Shown here piece after piece: positions 12,730-19,630 of a stretch of DNA of 22,832 nt. The position numbers and the translations under genes are program-made. Position 1 is the stretch's first letter, and the number at the start of each line of letters is the position of its first letter. A model generated the notes under the pieces. That model made no database searches and was not told the DNA's origin. It saw only the letters and a list, made by a program, of their open reading frames with translations. Source of the stretch: JAXHUH01 sp034211175 (GTDB lineage: Bacteria; Actinomycetota; Acidimicrobiia; Acidimicrobiales; CAIXPF01); the NCBI GenBank assembly GCA_034211175.1, contig JAXHUH010000211.1, forward strand, positions 1 to 22,832, read 5' to 3'.

Positions 12730-13815
12730 GTGTCCCACGTCCCCCGGTTCCGTTCCGTCGTGCTCATCGGCGCCCTCGCCGCCGCGACCGTGGCCTGCGG
12801 CAGCGGTGACGACGACGACGCCACGACGACGACGGTGGCGGAGACGACGACCACGACCGAGGCGACCACGACCACGGCCGAGGAGACGACGACGACCGCG
12901 GTCGCGCTCCCGACGGCGCCGCTCACCGGCCTCGAGGTCGACGCCGGCACCGACCTCGACCGCCCGGCGCTCGTCGTCAAGATCGACAACCACCGCCAGG
13001 CCAGGCCCCAGGCCGGCCTCGGTGTCGCCGACATCGTCTTCGAGCTGCGGGTCGAGGGGATCACCCGGTTCGCCGCCGTGTTCCACTCGTCCGACGCCGA
13101 GGTCGTCGGCCCGGTCCGCTCGGCCCGTACCAGCGACCCGCCGTTCGTCACCGCGTTCGGTACCCCCCTGTTCGCCAACTCGGGTGGCAACCCCACGGTG
13201 ATGTCGGCCGTGCGCAGCGCGGATCTCATCGACGTCGGCCACGGCAGCGCCGCCGGCGGCGAGTACTACCGGGAGTCGGGCCGGCCCGGCACCCACAACC
13301 TCATGACCAGCACCGAGGCGCTCTTCGGCTACGCCCCCGAGGACGGCCCCCCGGTGTCGATGCCGTTCACGCTCGCCGCCGACGGCGGCACCGGTGGCGA
13401 GGCCGTGCCGGGTGTCTCGATCGACTACGGCGCACGGGTCCAGTTCGTCTGGGACGACGCCGCCGGTGGCTGGGTGCGTTTCCAGGACGGCGTGCGAACG
13501 GTCGACAGCGACGATCGGACGATCGCCCCGGGCAACGTCGTCGTCCTCGACACGGTCTACGGCACCAGTGCCGCCGATCGCGGCTCGCCCGAGGCGCAGA
13601 CGGTGGGCGAGGGCGGGGCCACCGTGCTCGGTGTCGACGGCACGATGAGGACCGGCACGTGGACCCGCGCCGACGCCGACGCCCCGTGGGTGATCACCGG
13701 CGCCGACGGCGGCGAGATCGTCCTCGGCCCGGGCCGGACCTGGGTCGAGATGCCTCGCGCCGGCCGGACCACACCGCTCGACGCCACCGTGGCCGCCGAC
13801 CTGCTCGCATCGTGA
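12730..13815 (+). CDS. DUF3048-type lipoprotein, copy 2 (361 aa)
   Basis: The GTG at 12730 has AGGAG 11 nt upstream. The signal peptide (RFRSVVLIGALAAATVAC) ends in a lipobox with Cys23, so the protein is probably a lipoprotein. It is followed by an acidic patch and a long Thr-rich linker (residues of about 32 to 58) encoded by ACG/ACC repeats. The domain starts APLTGLEVD, then RPALVVKIDNHRQARPQAGL, VFELRVEGITRFAAVFHS and GPVRSARTSDPP, the DUF3048 signature. GTHNLMTSTEALFGYAPE and a second domain follow. It is a paralog of the preceding gene and keeps the NHRQARPQ block better, so it is probably the ancestral copy. Confidence 0.9.
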   Translation: MSHVPRFRSVVLIGALAAATVACGSGDDDDATTTTVAETTTTTEATTTTAEETTTTAVALPTAPLTGLEVDAGTDLDRPALVVKIDNHRQARPQAGLGVADIVFELRVEGITRFAAVFHSSDAEVVGPVRSARTSDPPFVTAFGTPLFANSGGNPTVMSAVRSADLIDVGHGSAAGGEYYRESGRPGTHNLMTSTEALFGYAPEDGPPVSMPFTLAADGGTGGEAVPGVSIDYGARVQFVWDDAAGGWVRFQDGVRTVDSDDRTIAPGNVVVLDTVYGTSAADRGSPEAQTVGEGGATVLGVDGTMRTGTWTRADADAPWVITGADGGEIVLGPGRTWVEMPRAGRTTPLDATVAADLLAS

Positions 13816-13869
13816 ACTGCCTCGTGAACCCCTGCGGCAACCGCTTCGGGTCGGGGTCCGCCGACCGCG

Positions 13870-13875
13870 TAGACT
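13870..13875 (+). promoter_or_regulatory. -10 box (TAGACT) predicting a leaderless pdxS mRNA
   Basis: TAGACT is followed by exactly 7 nt and the ATG at 13883. A weak GAGGG lies inside the 7 nt, where it would not be transcribed if initiation is at the A of ATG. Confidence 0.5.
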
Positions 13876-13882
13876 GAGGGTC

Positions 13883-14779
13883 ATGGCAGAGCAGGCACGC
13901 GGTCGGGAGACCGGAACGTTCCGGGTCAAGCGCGGCTTGGCCCAGATGCTCGAGGGCGGCGTCATCATGGACGTCGTCACCCCCGAGCAGGCACGCATCG
14001 CCGAGGACGCTGGCGCGGCCGCGGTGATGGCGCTCGAGCGTGTGCCCGCCGACATCCGTCGCGACGGCGGGGTCGCGCGCATGAGCGACCCGGAGATGAT
14101 CGAGGGCATCAAGGCCGCGGTCACCATCCCGGTCATGGCCAAGGCACGCATCGGCCACTTCACCGAGGCCCAGATCCTCGAGGCCCTCGGCGTCGACTAC
14201 ATCGACGAGAGCGAGGTCCTCACCCCGGCCGACCAGCGCCACCACATCGACAAGTGGGCGTTCACCGCCCCGTTCGTGTGCGGCGCCACCAACCTCGGCG
14301 AGGCCCTGCGGCGCATCTCCGAGGGCGCGGCGATGATCCGCTCGAAGGGCGAGGCCGGCACCGGCGACGTGTCCGAGGCCGTGACCCACCTGCGCCAGAT
14401 CCTCGGGGACCTGCGCCGCGTCACCCAGGCCGACAGCGCCGAGCTGTTCGACTGGGCGAAGCAGCTCCAGGCCCCGCTGCCGCTGGTCCAGGAGATCGCC
14501 GAGACCGGCAAGCTGCCGGTCCCGCTGTTCTGCGCCGGCGGCATCGCCACCCCGGCCGACGCCGCGCTGGTCATGCAGCTCGGTGCCGAGGCCGTGTTCG
14601 TGGGCTCGGGCATCTTCAAGAGCGACAACCCCGCGCCCCGCGCGAAGTCGATCGTCGAGGCGACGACCAACTTCCGCGACCCGCACATCCTCGCCAAGGT
14701 CAGCCGTGGCCTCGGGCCGGCGATGAGCGGTGAGGCCGTGGGCACGGTCGAGACCCACCTCGCCGAACGGGGCTGGTGA
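13883..14779 (+). CDS. pdxS: Pyridoxal 5'-phosphate synthase lyase subunit PdxS (298 aa)
   Basis: The ATG at 13883 gives a normal-length PdxS. FRVKRGLAQMLEGGVIMDVV carries the conserved Asp (D30). PVMAKARIGHFTEAQILEAL holds the Schiff-base lysine K87, VDYIDESEVLTPAD follows, and the second lysine is in MIRSKGEAGTG. PVPLFCAGGIATPADAALVMQLGAEAVFVGSGIF is the phosphate-binding region. The enzyme condenses ribose 5-phosphate, glyceraldehyde 3-phosphate and ammonia to PLP as a dodecamer, taking ammonia from PdxT, whose gene follows. It starts the pdxS-pdxT-yebC-peroxiredoxin unit. Confidence 0.98.
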   Translation: MAEQARGRETGTFRVKRGLAQMLEGGVIMDVVTPEQARIAEDAGAAAVMALERVPADIRRDGGVARMSDPEMIEGIKAAVTIPVMAKARIGHFTEAQILEALGVDYIDESEVLTPADQRHHIDKWAFTAPFVCGATNLGEALRRISEGAAMIRSKGEAGTGDVSEAVTHLRQILGDLRRVTQADSAELFDWAKQLQAPLPLVQEIAETGKLPVPLFCAGGIATPADAALVMQLGAEAVFVGSGIFKSDNPAPRAKSIVEATTNFRDPHILAKVSRGLGPAMSGEAVGTVETHLAERGW

Positions 14780-14800
14780 GCGTGCCCCGCGCCGGTGAGG

Positions 14801-14822
14801 CGGTGCCCCCAGGTGGGCACCG
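14801..14822 (+). promoter_or_regulatory. Perfect 8-bp hairpin over the probable pdxT start codon
   Basis: CGGTGCCC (14801-14808) pairs with GGGCACCG (14815-14822) around a 6-nt loop. The GTG at 14813-14815 sits at the loop/stem boundary. It could limit pdxT translation or act as a partial terminator after pdxS (inference). Confidence 0.45.
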
Positions 14823-15412
14823 GGCTCGACACGACTGAACCACTGGCCGGTCGCAAGATCGGCGTCGTCGCGGTCCAGGGCGCGGCGACCCCGCACCTCG
14901 CCATGCTGCGCTCGGTCGGCGCGACCGCCTGGGCGGTTCGCGTGCCGGCCGACGTCGACGGGGTCGACGGGCTGGTGCTGCCCGGCGGCGAGTCGACGAC
15001 GATCTCGATGATGCTCGAGCGCAACGACCTGTGGGGCCCCCTGGGCGAGGCCATCGCCGACGGGGTGCCCACACTGGCCACGTGCGCGGGCATGATCCTG
15101 TTGGCGAACGAGGTCGTCGACGGCCGTCCCGACCAGCGGTCGTTCGGCGCGCTCGATGTCACGGTGCGCCGCAACGGCTACGGTCGCCAGGTCGACTCGT
15201 TCGAGGCCGACCTCGACGTGACCGGGCTCGGTGAGCCGCTGCGTGCCGTGTTCATCCGGGCGCCGGTCGTCGAACGGGTCGGTCCCGACGTCGAGGTGCT
15301 CGCCGAGGTCGACGGCGGGCCCGTGCTGTGTCGGCAGGGGCCCATCGTGGCCAGCGCGTTCCATCCCGAGCTCTCCGACGACACTCGGGTCCACGAGCTG
15401 CTGAGCTGGTAG
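14813..15412 (+). CDS. pdxT: Pyridoxal 5'-phosphate synthase glutaminase subunit PdxT (199 aa)
   Basis: The GTG at 14813 gives MGTGLDTTEPLAGRKIGVVAVQG; a GTG at 14795 is in frame, and neither has a strong Shine-Dalgarno. Class I glutaminase features are complete. VLPGGESTTISMML (56-69) is the oxyanion/PGGEST block. TCAGMILLA holds the nucleophile Cys91. AFHPELSDD holds His184 and Glu186. It hydrolyses glutamine and channels ammonia to PdxS. The N-terminal residues before KIGVVAVQG form a ~14-residue extension. It follows pdxS by 33 nt and precedes yebC by 20 nt. Confidence 0.95.
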   Translation: MGTGLDTTEPLAGRKIGVVAVQGAATPHLAMLRSVGATAWAVRVPADVDGVDGLVLPGGESTTISMMLERNDLWGPLGEAIADGVPTLATCAGMILLANEVVDGRPDQRSFGALDVTVRRNGYGRQVDSFEADLDVTGLGEPLRAVFIRAPVVERVGPDVEVLAEVDGGPVLCRQGPIVASAFHPELSDDTRVHELLSW

Positions 15413-15432
15413 CTGCAGAGAGGAGGTGCACG

Positions 15433-16185
15433 ATGTCAGGCCACTCCAAGTGGGCGACGATCAAGCACAAGAAGGGGGCGGCGGACAAGGCTCGGGGCAA
15501 GCTGTTCGCCAAGCTGATCCGCCAGGTCGAGGTCGCGGCGCGCAACGGCGGCGGCGACCCGGACATGAACCCGACGCTGCGGACGATGTACCAGAAGGCG
15601 CGCGACGCCTCGGTGCCGCTCGACACGATCGAGACCGCCATCAAGCGGGCGACCGGCGAGCTCGAGGGCGTCACCTACGAGCCGGTCAACTACGAGGGCT
15701 ACGCCCCCGAGGGCGTGGCGCTCTACGTCGAGGCCCTCACCGACAACCGCAACCGCACCGGCGCCGAGGTGCGCAACCTGTTCGCCAAGAACGGCGGCTC
15801 GCTCGCCGAGCCGGGCGCCGTGGCGTGGCAGTTCGAGCGCAAGGGCATCGTGATGGTCGCCAAGACGGCGGCCGACGAGGACGAGCTCATGATGACGGCG
15901 CTCGAGGCCGGGGCCGAGGACATCGTCGAGGAGGGCGACACCTGGCGGGTCACCACCGCCCCGACCGACCACACGGCGGTGCGCGAGGCCATCGAGGCCG
16001 CCGGCATCACGATCGAGTCGGCCGACGTCACCATGCTGGCGACCAACACCGTGCCCCTCGACAGCGCGGATGCCGCCAAGCGGGTGCTGCGGCTCATCGA
16101 CGCCCTCGACGATCACGACGACGTCAACGACGTGTACGCCAACTTCGACATCCCCGACCACGTGCTCGAAGCCGTCGAGGCCTGA
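15433..16185 (+). CDS. yebC: YebC/TACO1 family protein (250 aa)
   Basis: The ATG at 15433 has a near-perfect AGGAGGT (15421-15427). The N-terminal signature MSGHSKWATIKHKKGAADKARGK is complete, followed by NPTLRTMYQKARDASVP, EGYAPEGVALYVEALTDNRNRT and the acidic C-terminal lobe (VNDVYANFDIPD). Length is typical. The family has been described both as transcriptional regulators and as translation factors that relieve ribosome stalling. Mitochondrial TACO1 is a homologue. Its place between pdxT and (further on) ruvC is the conserved actinobacterial context. Confidence 0.97.
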   Translation: MSGHSKWATIKHKKGAADKARGKLFAKLIRQVEVAARNGGGDPDMNPTLRTMYQKARDASVPLDTIETAIKRATGELEGVTYEPVNYEGYAPEGVALYVEALTDNRNRTGAEVRNLFAKNGGSLAEPGAVAWQFERKGIVMVAKTAADEDELMMTALEAGAEDIVEEGDTWRVTTAPTDHTAVREAIEAAGITIESADVTMLATNTVPLDSADAAKRVLRLIDALDDHDDVNDVYANFDIPDHVLEAVEA

Positions 16186-16196
16186 GCGTCGTGCCG

Positions 16197-16703
16197 ATGC
16201 GACCGCTCGTGCAGGTCGGCACGCAGGCGCCCGACTTCGAGCTCGACGGGACCGACGGCACGCCCGAGGGGCGCCGCACGTTCACGCTGTCCGAGTTCCG
16301 GGGCAGCCCCGTCGTGTTGATCTTCTACCCCGAGGACAACACGGTCGTGTGCACCGAGCAGCTCACGTCGTACACGGCCGACCTGTCGATCTTCGGTCAG
16401 GTCGGCGCGAAGGTCCTGGCGCTCAGCCCGCAGTCGGTCGAGAGCCACGAGGGCTTCGCCGGCCTCCACGGCCCGTTCGGGTTCCCGCTGCTCGCCGACA
16501 CCGACCTCGAGGTCGGCGAGGCGTACGGCATCCTCGGGCCGCTCGGCTTCTACCGCCGCTCCGCCGTGGTGATCGACCCGGACGGCATCGTGGTGTTCGC
16601 CTACCGGTCGATCACCGGGCTCAGCTTCCGCTCGGCGACGGAGCTGGCCGAGGTCGTCCGCGGCTTCCGCGACGCCGCTGCAGCCGACGAACCGGGGCGA
16701 TGA
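16197..16703 (+). CDS. AhpC/TSA-type (BCP-like) peroxiredoxin with a single cysteine (168 aa)
   Basis: The ATG at 16197 is chosen; a GTG at 16191 is in frame. It follows yebC by 11 nt. The thioredoxin-fold peroxiredoxin blocks are APDFELDGTDG, FTLSEFRGSPVVLIFYPEDNTVVCTEQL and YRRSAVVIDPDGIVVFAY. The TxxC motif (T-V-V-C) carries the peroxidatic Cys, and the active-site Arg is in the RRS segment. The protein has no second cysteine at all; the usual BCP resolving Cys five residues later is absent (CTEQLT). It should therefore act as a one-Cys enzyme that needs an external thiol. It reduces peroxides in the cytoplasm. The stop codon overlaps an ATG (ATGA) that opens the anomalous downstream reading frame. 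Confidence 0.92.
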   Translation: MRPLVQVGTQAPDFELDGTDGTPEGRRTFTLSEFRGSPVVLIFYPEDNTVVCTEQLTSYTADLSIFGQVGAKVLALSPQSVESHEGFAGLHGPFGFPLLADTDLEVGEAYGILGPLGFYRRSAVVIDPDGIVVFAYRSITGLSFRSATELAEVVRGFRDAAAADEPGR

Positions 16704-16742
16704 CGGCCCCGGGCCGGCGACGGCCGGCTCCGACGTGCTGAG

Positions 16743-16783
16743 CGTTCCTCCCTGCGTCCGCTGGTCGGCGCGGGGAGCGAACG
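16743..16783 (+). terminator. 17-bp hairpin right after the in-frame TGA (terminator, SD-masking or SECIS-like)
   Basis: Pairs are 16743-16747 with 16779-16783, 16748-16752 with 16773-16777, 16753-16756 with 16769-16772 (one T-G), and 16758-16760 with 16766-16768. There is a bulged T57, a bulged C78 and a CTGGT loop. It lies about 40 nt after the peroxiredoxin stop, so an operon terminator is the simplest reading. It also buries the GGGGAG ahead of the ACG codons. Confidence 0.6.
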
Positions 16784-16960
16784 ACGTTCGTCGCACGCCG
16801 CGTCTGGGGCACCGAGGACGACGACCCGCCCCACTTCCACCTCGACGGGTACGCGCTCGACGGGGCCTACGGGCCCTTCTGGACCCTGCAGGACGTGCGG
16901 TCGCGCGTCCTCGCCGGGCTCGGGGTCCTTGCTCCGGATCGCGGTGACCCGGGTGCCGGT

Positions 16961-17002
16961 GAGGTCCCGAACGGCGACGAGGTCCCGAACGGCGGCGAGG
17001 TC
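16961..17002 (+). repeat. 18-bp tandem repeat, two full copies plus 6 bp
   Basis: Units at 16961-16978 and 16979-16996 differ by one base, followed by a partial unit. In the anomalous frame they encode GEVPND/E-type hexapeptides (EVPNGD, EVPNGG, EV). Confidence 0.85.
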
Positions 17003-17061
17003 GACGCCGGCTGAGGCTCGCCGGCGCCCAGCGGCGGGCATCACCGACGCACGCGGCGCCG

Positions 17062-17143
17062 GACGCGAAGAAGAGTGCCTCCTGATGTGGCGTTCGACGA
17101 CGGCACGTGGCGTCGTCATCGCCCAGGAGGCACTCTTCGCGTC
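17062..17143. repeat. 82-bp imperfect palindrome (20-bp arms, 3-nt bulge) in a gene-poor stretch
   Basis: The left arm 17062-17084 equals the complement of the right arm 17124-17143 except for a 3-nt insertion. Inside, GGCG/CGCC (17089-17092 with 17120-17123) and GACGACG/CGTCGTC (17096-17102 with 17111-17117) continue the structure around an 8-nt loop. From 17015 to 17221 no gene is supported. This is either a strong terminator-like structure or a palindromic repeat element. Confidence 0.8.
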
Positions 17144-17169
17144 TGCGTGAGACGTCAGCCGCTCACCGA

Positions 17170-17186
17170 GCCGGCGGCTCGCCGGC
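17170..17186 (-). terminator. 7-bp hairpin downstream of the small minus-strand gene
   Basis: GCCGGCG (17170-17176) pairs with CGCCGGC (17180-17186) with a 3-nt loop, 35 nt beyond the stop of the minus-strand gene at 17222. No U-tract. Confidence 0.35.
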
Positions 17187-17221
17187 GACGGTGCCGACGG
17201 TCACGAGCCGCTCCAGGTCGA

Positions 17222-17389
17222 TCAGCGGAGGAAGCGCCGCACGAGGCTCCCCAGGCCACCGCCGGAGCGGCGACGCGTGGTCGTGGTGGTCGTACGGGCC
17301 GGGCGACCGTGGTGGCCACCGCTCGAACGCGTGAACATGCTGATGATCCGCTGGATGATTCGCATGACCTCGCGTTGCCCCGTGGTCAT
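17222..17389 (-). CDS. Small basic protein of unknown function (55 aa)
   Basis: ATG at 17389, or a second ATG at 17365 giving 47 residues (MRIIQRIISMFTRSS). Third-position G/C bias is strong in this frame. The N-terminus is an amphipathic or hydrophobic helix (RIIQRIISMF). A Gly/His/Arg/Thr-rich middle follows (SSGGHHGRPARTTTTTTRRR), and the end is another basic amphipathic helix (LGSLVRRFLR). No Shine-Dalgarno is clear for either start. It is divergent from ruvC with only 63 nt between the starts. The composition suggests membrane or nucleic-acid association (inference). No family is recognised. Confidence 0.5.
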   Translation of the reverse strand: MTTGQREVMRIIQRIISMFTRSSGGHHGRPARTTTTTTRRRSGGGLGSLVRRFLR

Positions 17390-17439
17390 CGATCCGAAAC
17401 ACCCGTCCCGGGGTCCACCGCCGACGGCGCTCGACGATC

Positions 17440-17445
17440 TAGCCT
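17440..17445 (+). promoter_or_regulatory. -10 box (TAGCCT) predicting a leaderless ruvC mRNA
   Basis: TAGCCT, then exactly 7 nt, then the GTG of ruvC at 17453. No Shine-Dalgarno is present, as expected for a leaderless start. Confidence 0.5.
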
Positions 17446-17452
17446 CGTACAG

Positions 17453-17956
17453 GTGTTCGTGCTCGGCATCGATCCCGGCGTGTCCCGCTGCGGCTACGCG
17501 GTCCTCGAGACCCACCGCACGCGCTCGATCGTGCGGGCGCTCGGCGTGCTCCGCACCCCACCCGAGGACCCGCTCTCCGTGCGCCTCGCCGCGCTGTCGG
17601 TCGACATCGGCGAGCTGTTCGACGAGTTCGACCCGGCGTCGGTGGCGATCGAGCGCGTGCTCTTCGGCGTCAACGTCAAGAGTGCGATGTCGGTGGGGCA
17701 GGCGAGCGGACTGGTGATGGCCGAGGCCGGCCGGCGTGAGCGCCCGGTGACCGAGTACTCGCCGAACCAGGTGAAGGACGCGGTGACGGGGAACGCCCGC
17801 GCCCCCAAGGAGCAGGTCATGACCATGATCCAGACGTTGCTGGGGTTGTCGAGACCGCCACGTCCGGCCGATGCGGCGGATGCCGCGGCGGTGGCCCTGT
17901 GCCACGTCGCCCGGGCATCGCTCGATCTCGCCGCGGTCGGGGGAGCGCGCTCGTGA
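17453..17956 (+). CDS. ruvC: Holliday junction resolvase RuvC (167 aa)
   Basis: The GTG at 17453 begins VFVLGIDPGVSRCGYAVLE, a typical RuvC start. The four acidic catalytic residues are visible: D7 in GIDPG, E67 in AIERVLFG, and D140 and D143 in RPADAADAAAVALCH. It makes symmetric cuts in Holliday junctions within the RuvABC complex during recombinational repair. The stop overlaps the ruvA start (GTGA), so ruvC and ruvA are translationally coupled. Length is normal. Confidence 0.97.
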   Translation: MFVLGIDPGVSRCGYAVLETHRTRSIVRALGVLRTPPEDPLSVRLAALSVDIGELFDEFDPASVAIERVLFGVNVKSAMSVGQASGLVMAEAGRRERPVTEYSPNQVKDAVTGNARAPKEQVMTMIQTLLGLSRPPRPADAADAAAVALCHVARASLDLAAVGGARS

Positions 17957-18567
17957 TCGGCTCGCTGCGGGGCTCGCTCGTCGAGGCGCCGTCCGAGGGC
18001 GAGCTCCTCGTCGAGTGCGGTGGTGTCGGCTACCGGGTGACGGTGGCGCCGGCGTCGTCGCTGGCCTTCGGCGAGGCCGGTGCAGCCGTCTTCGTGTGGG
18101 TCCACCACCACATCCGCGAGGACGCCCAGACGCTCTACGGCTTCGCGTCCCGGGCCGAGCGGACCTGCTTCGAGACGCTGCTGCGGGCCCACGGGGTCGG
18201 CCCTGCGCTCGCCCTCGCCATCCTGTCGGTCCACGGCCCCGACGAGCTCGGCCGGATCGTGGCCCACGAGGACCTCGCCGCCCTGTGCCTGGTGCCCGGG
18301 GTCGGCAAGCGCACCGCCGAGCGGCTCCTCGTCGAGCTGCGCGATCGCCTCGATCTCACGTCCGTCGTGGCCGCCGGTGCGTCGGCCAACGGCGACGCCG
18401 GCGCGCCGACCGTCGTGGTCGGCGAGCCGTCGGACGACGTGCGCGCCGCCCTCGCCGAGCTCGGCTACGGGCCCGACGAGATCCGCTCGGCGCTCAAGGA
18501 CGTGCCCGACGGCGAGGACGCCTCGGCGATGCTGCGCACGGCGCTGCGCCGGCTGGCCGTGACCTGA
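17953..18567 (+). CDS. ruvA: Holliday junction DNA-binding protein RuvA (204 aa)
   Basis: The GTG at 17953 overlaps the ruvC stop (GTGA). Domain I is the N-terminal OB fold (MIGSLRGSLVEAP ... GYRVTVAP). Domain II has two helix-hairpin-helix motifs (HGVGPALALAIL at 80-91 and VPGVGKRTAERLL at 114-126). A flexible linker (AAGASANGDAGAPTVVVGEP) leads to domain III (about 158-204), which contacts RuvB. RuvA binds four-way junctions as a tetramer and recruits the RuvB motor. Confidence 0.97.
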   Translation: MIGSLRGSLVEAPSEGELLVECGGVGYRVTVAPASSLAFGEAGAAVFVWVHHHIREDAQTLYGFASRAERTCFETLLRAHGVGPALALAILSVHGPDELGRIVAHEDLAALCLVPGVGKRTAERLLVELRDRLDLTSVVAAGASANGDAGAPTVVVGEPSDDVRAALAELGYGPDEIRSALKDVPDGEDASAMLRTALRRLAVT

Positions 18568-18608
18568 TGGTTGGTGAGGCGATGGCAGAGGGGAGCGACG
18601 CCCGATGA
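18567..18608 (+). other. 13-codon mini-ORF bridging ruvA and ruvB
   Basis: An ATG at 18567 overlaps the ruvA stop (TGATG), and its own stop TGA (18606-18608) overlaps the ruvB start (ATGA). It would encode MVGEAMAEGSDAR. It may only carry ribosomes across the 37-nt gap; a peptide function is not suggested. A GGGGAG lies 9 nt before the ruvB ATG. Confidence 0.35.
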
Positions 18609-19624
18609 GGGAGGAGATCCTCACCCCCGAGGAGCTGGACGCCGACGCCGGCGACGACGTCGGCCTGCGCCCGCGTCGCCTCGACGACTTCGTCGGTCAG
18701 CGCCAGCTCAAGGAGCACCTGGCCATCATCCTCGGTGCCGCCAAGCGCCGGGGCCAGTCCGCCGACCACCTGCTCTTCTGCGGCCCGCCCGGTCTCGGCA
18801 AGACGACGCTCGCCGGCATCGTCGCCGAGGAGATGGGCGTCGAGATGCACATCACCTCCGGTCCCGCGCTCGAGCGTGCCGGCGACCTGGCGTCGATCCT
18901 CTCGAAGCTCGAGCCCGGCGACGTGCTGTTCATCGACGAGATCCACCGCATGTCCCGCTCGGTGGAGGAGGTCCTCTACCCGGCGATGGAGGACTACGCG
19001 ATCGACATCGTCCTCGGCCAGGGCCCGGCTGCCCGCACGCTGCGCTTCGAGCTGCCCCCGTTCACGCTCGTCGGCGCCACCACCCGCACCGGCCTGATCA
19101 CGGGTCCGCTGCGTGACCGCTTCGGCCACGTCGCCCGCCTCGACTACTACGAGCACGACGAGCTCGAGGCGATCGTTCGCCGGGCGGCGGCCATCCTCGA
19201 CGTGGCCATCGACGACGGCGGAGCGGCCGCCATCGCCCGGCGTGCCCGGGGAACGCCCCGCATCGCCACCCGGCTGCTGCGCCGGGTGCGTGACTTCGCC
19301 GAGGTGCGGGCCACGGGCGTGGTCGACTCGGCCACCGCCCACGCCGGGCTCACGCTCTTCGAGGTCGACGACCGCGGTCTCGACAAGGTCGACCGCGCCA
19401 TCCTCGACGTGCTGTGCGTCCGCTACGGCGGCCGCCCGGTCGGGCTGTCGACCCTGGCGATCAGCGTGGCCGAGCCGACGGAGACGGTCGAGGACGTCCA
19501 CGAGCCGTTCCTCATCCGCGAGGGCCTGATGGAGCGCACCCCGAGGGGTCGCTGCGCCACACCCGCGGCCTGGGCCCACCTCGGGCTCGAGGCGCCCCAG
19601 GACCCCCAGCAGCTGTTCGGGTAG
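18605..19624 (+). CDS. ruvB: Holliday junction branch migration ATPase RuvB (339 aa)
   Basis: The ATG at 18605 is preceded by GGGGAG. AAA+ features appear in order: LRPRRLDDFVGQ, Walker A GPPGLGKT (60-67), Walker B with DEIH (111-114), sensor 1 in GATTR (157-161) and the arginine-finger region GPLRDRFG. The C-terminal winged helix has GGRPVGLSTLAISV, FLIREGLMERTPRGR and the final LFG. It pumps DNA through RuvA-bound junctions. The TAG stop is followed in the same frame, without another stop, by queA. Confidence 0.98.
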   Translation: MREEILTPEELDADAGDDVGLRPRRLDDFVGQRQLKEHLAIILGAAKRRGQSADHLLFCGPPGLGKTTLAGIVAEEMGVEMHITSGPALERAGDLASILSKLEPGDVLFIDEIHRMSRSVEEVLYPAMEDYAIDIVLGQGPAARTLRFELPPFTLVGATTRTGLITGPLRDRFGHVARLDYYEHDELEAIVRRAAAILDVAIDDGGAAAIARRARGTPRIATRLLRRVRDFAEVRATGVVDSATAHAGLTLFEVDDRGLDKVDRAILDVLCVRYGGRPVGLSTLAISVAEPTETVEDVHEPFLIREGLMERTPRGRCATPAAWAHLGLEAPQDPQQLFG

Positions 19625-19630
19625 GCGACG

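Larger units (their letters stand above)
16700..17014 (+). pseudogene. Coding-like frame with in-frame UGA and no ordinary start downstream of it
   Basis: An ATG at 16700 overlaps the peroxiredoxin stop (ATGA) but meets a TGA at 16739-16741 after 13 codons. The same frame then stays open to 17014, with strong third-position G/C bias and protein-like sequence (TTFVARRVWGTEDDDPPHFH, then LDGYALDGAYGPFWTLQDVR). Between the TGA and this conserved-looking part there is no ATG, GTG or TTG. A GGGGAG lies 6 nt before an ACG at 16784. Options are a decayed gene, an ACG or mutated start, or UGA readthrough/selenocysteine. The C-terminal tail is built from an 18-bp tandem repeat. No family is recognised. 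Confidence 0.45.

Noticed and set aside
17075..17452. N-terminal extension of ruvC through the palindrome
   Set aside because: The open frame upstream is low-complexity and antisense to the small minus-strand gene; RuvC begins at VFVLGIDPG.
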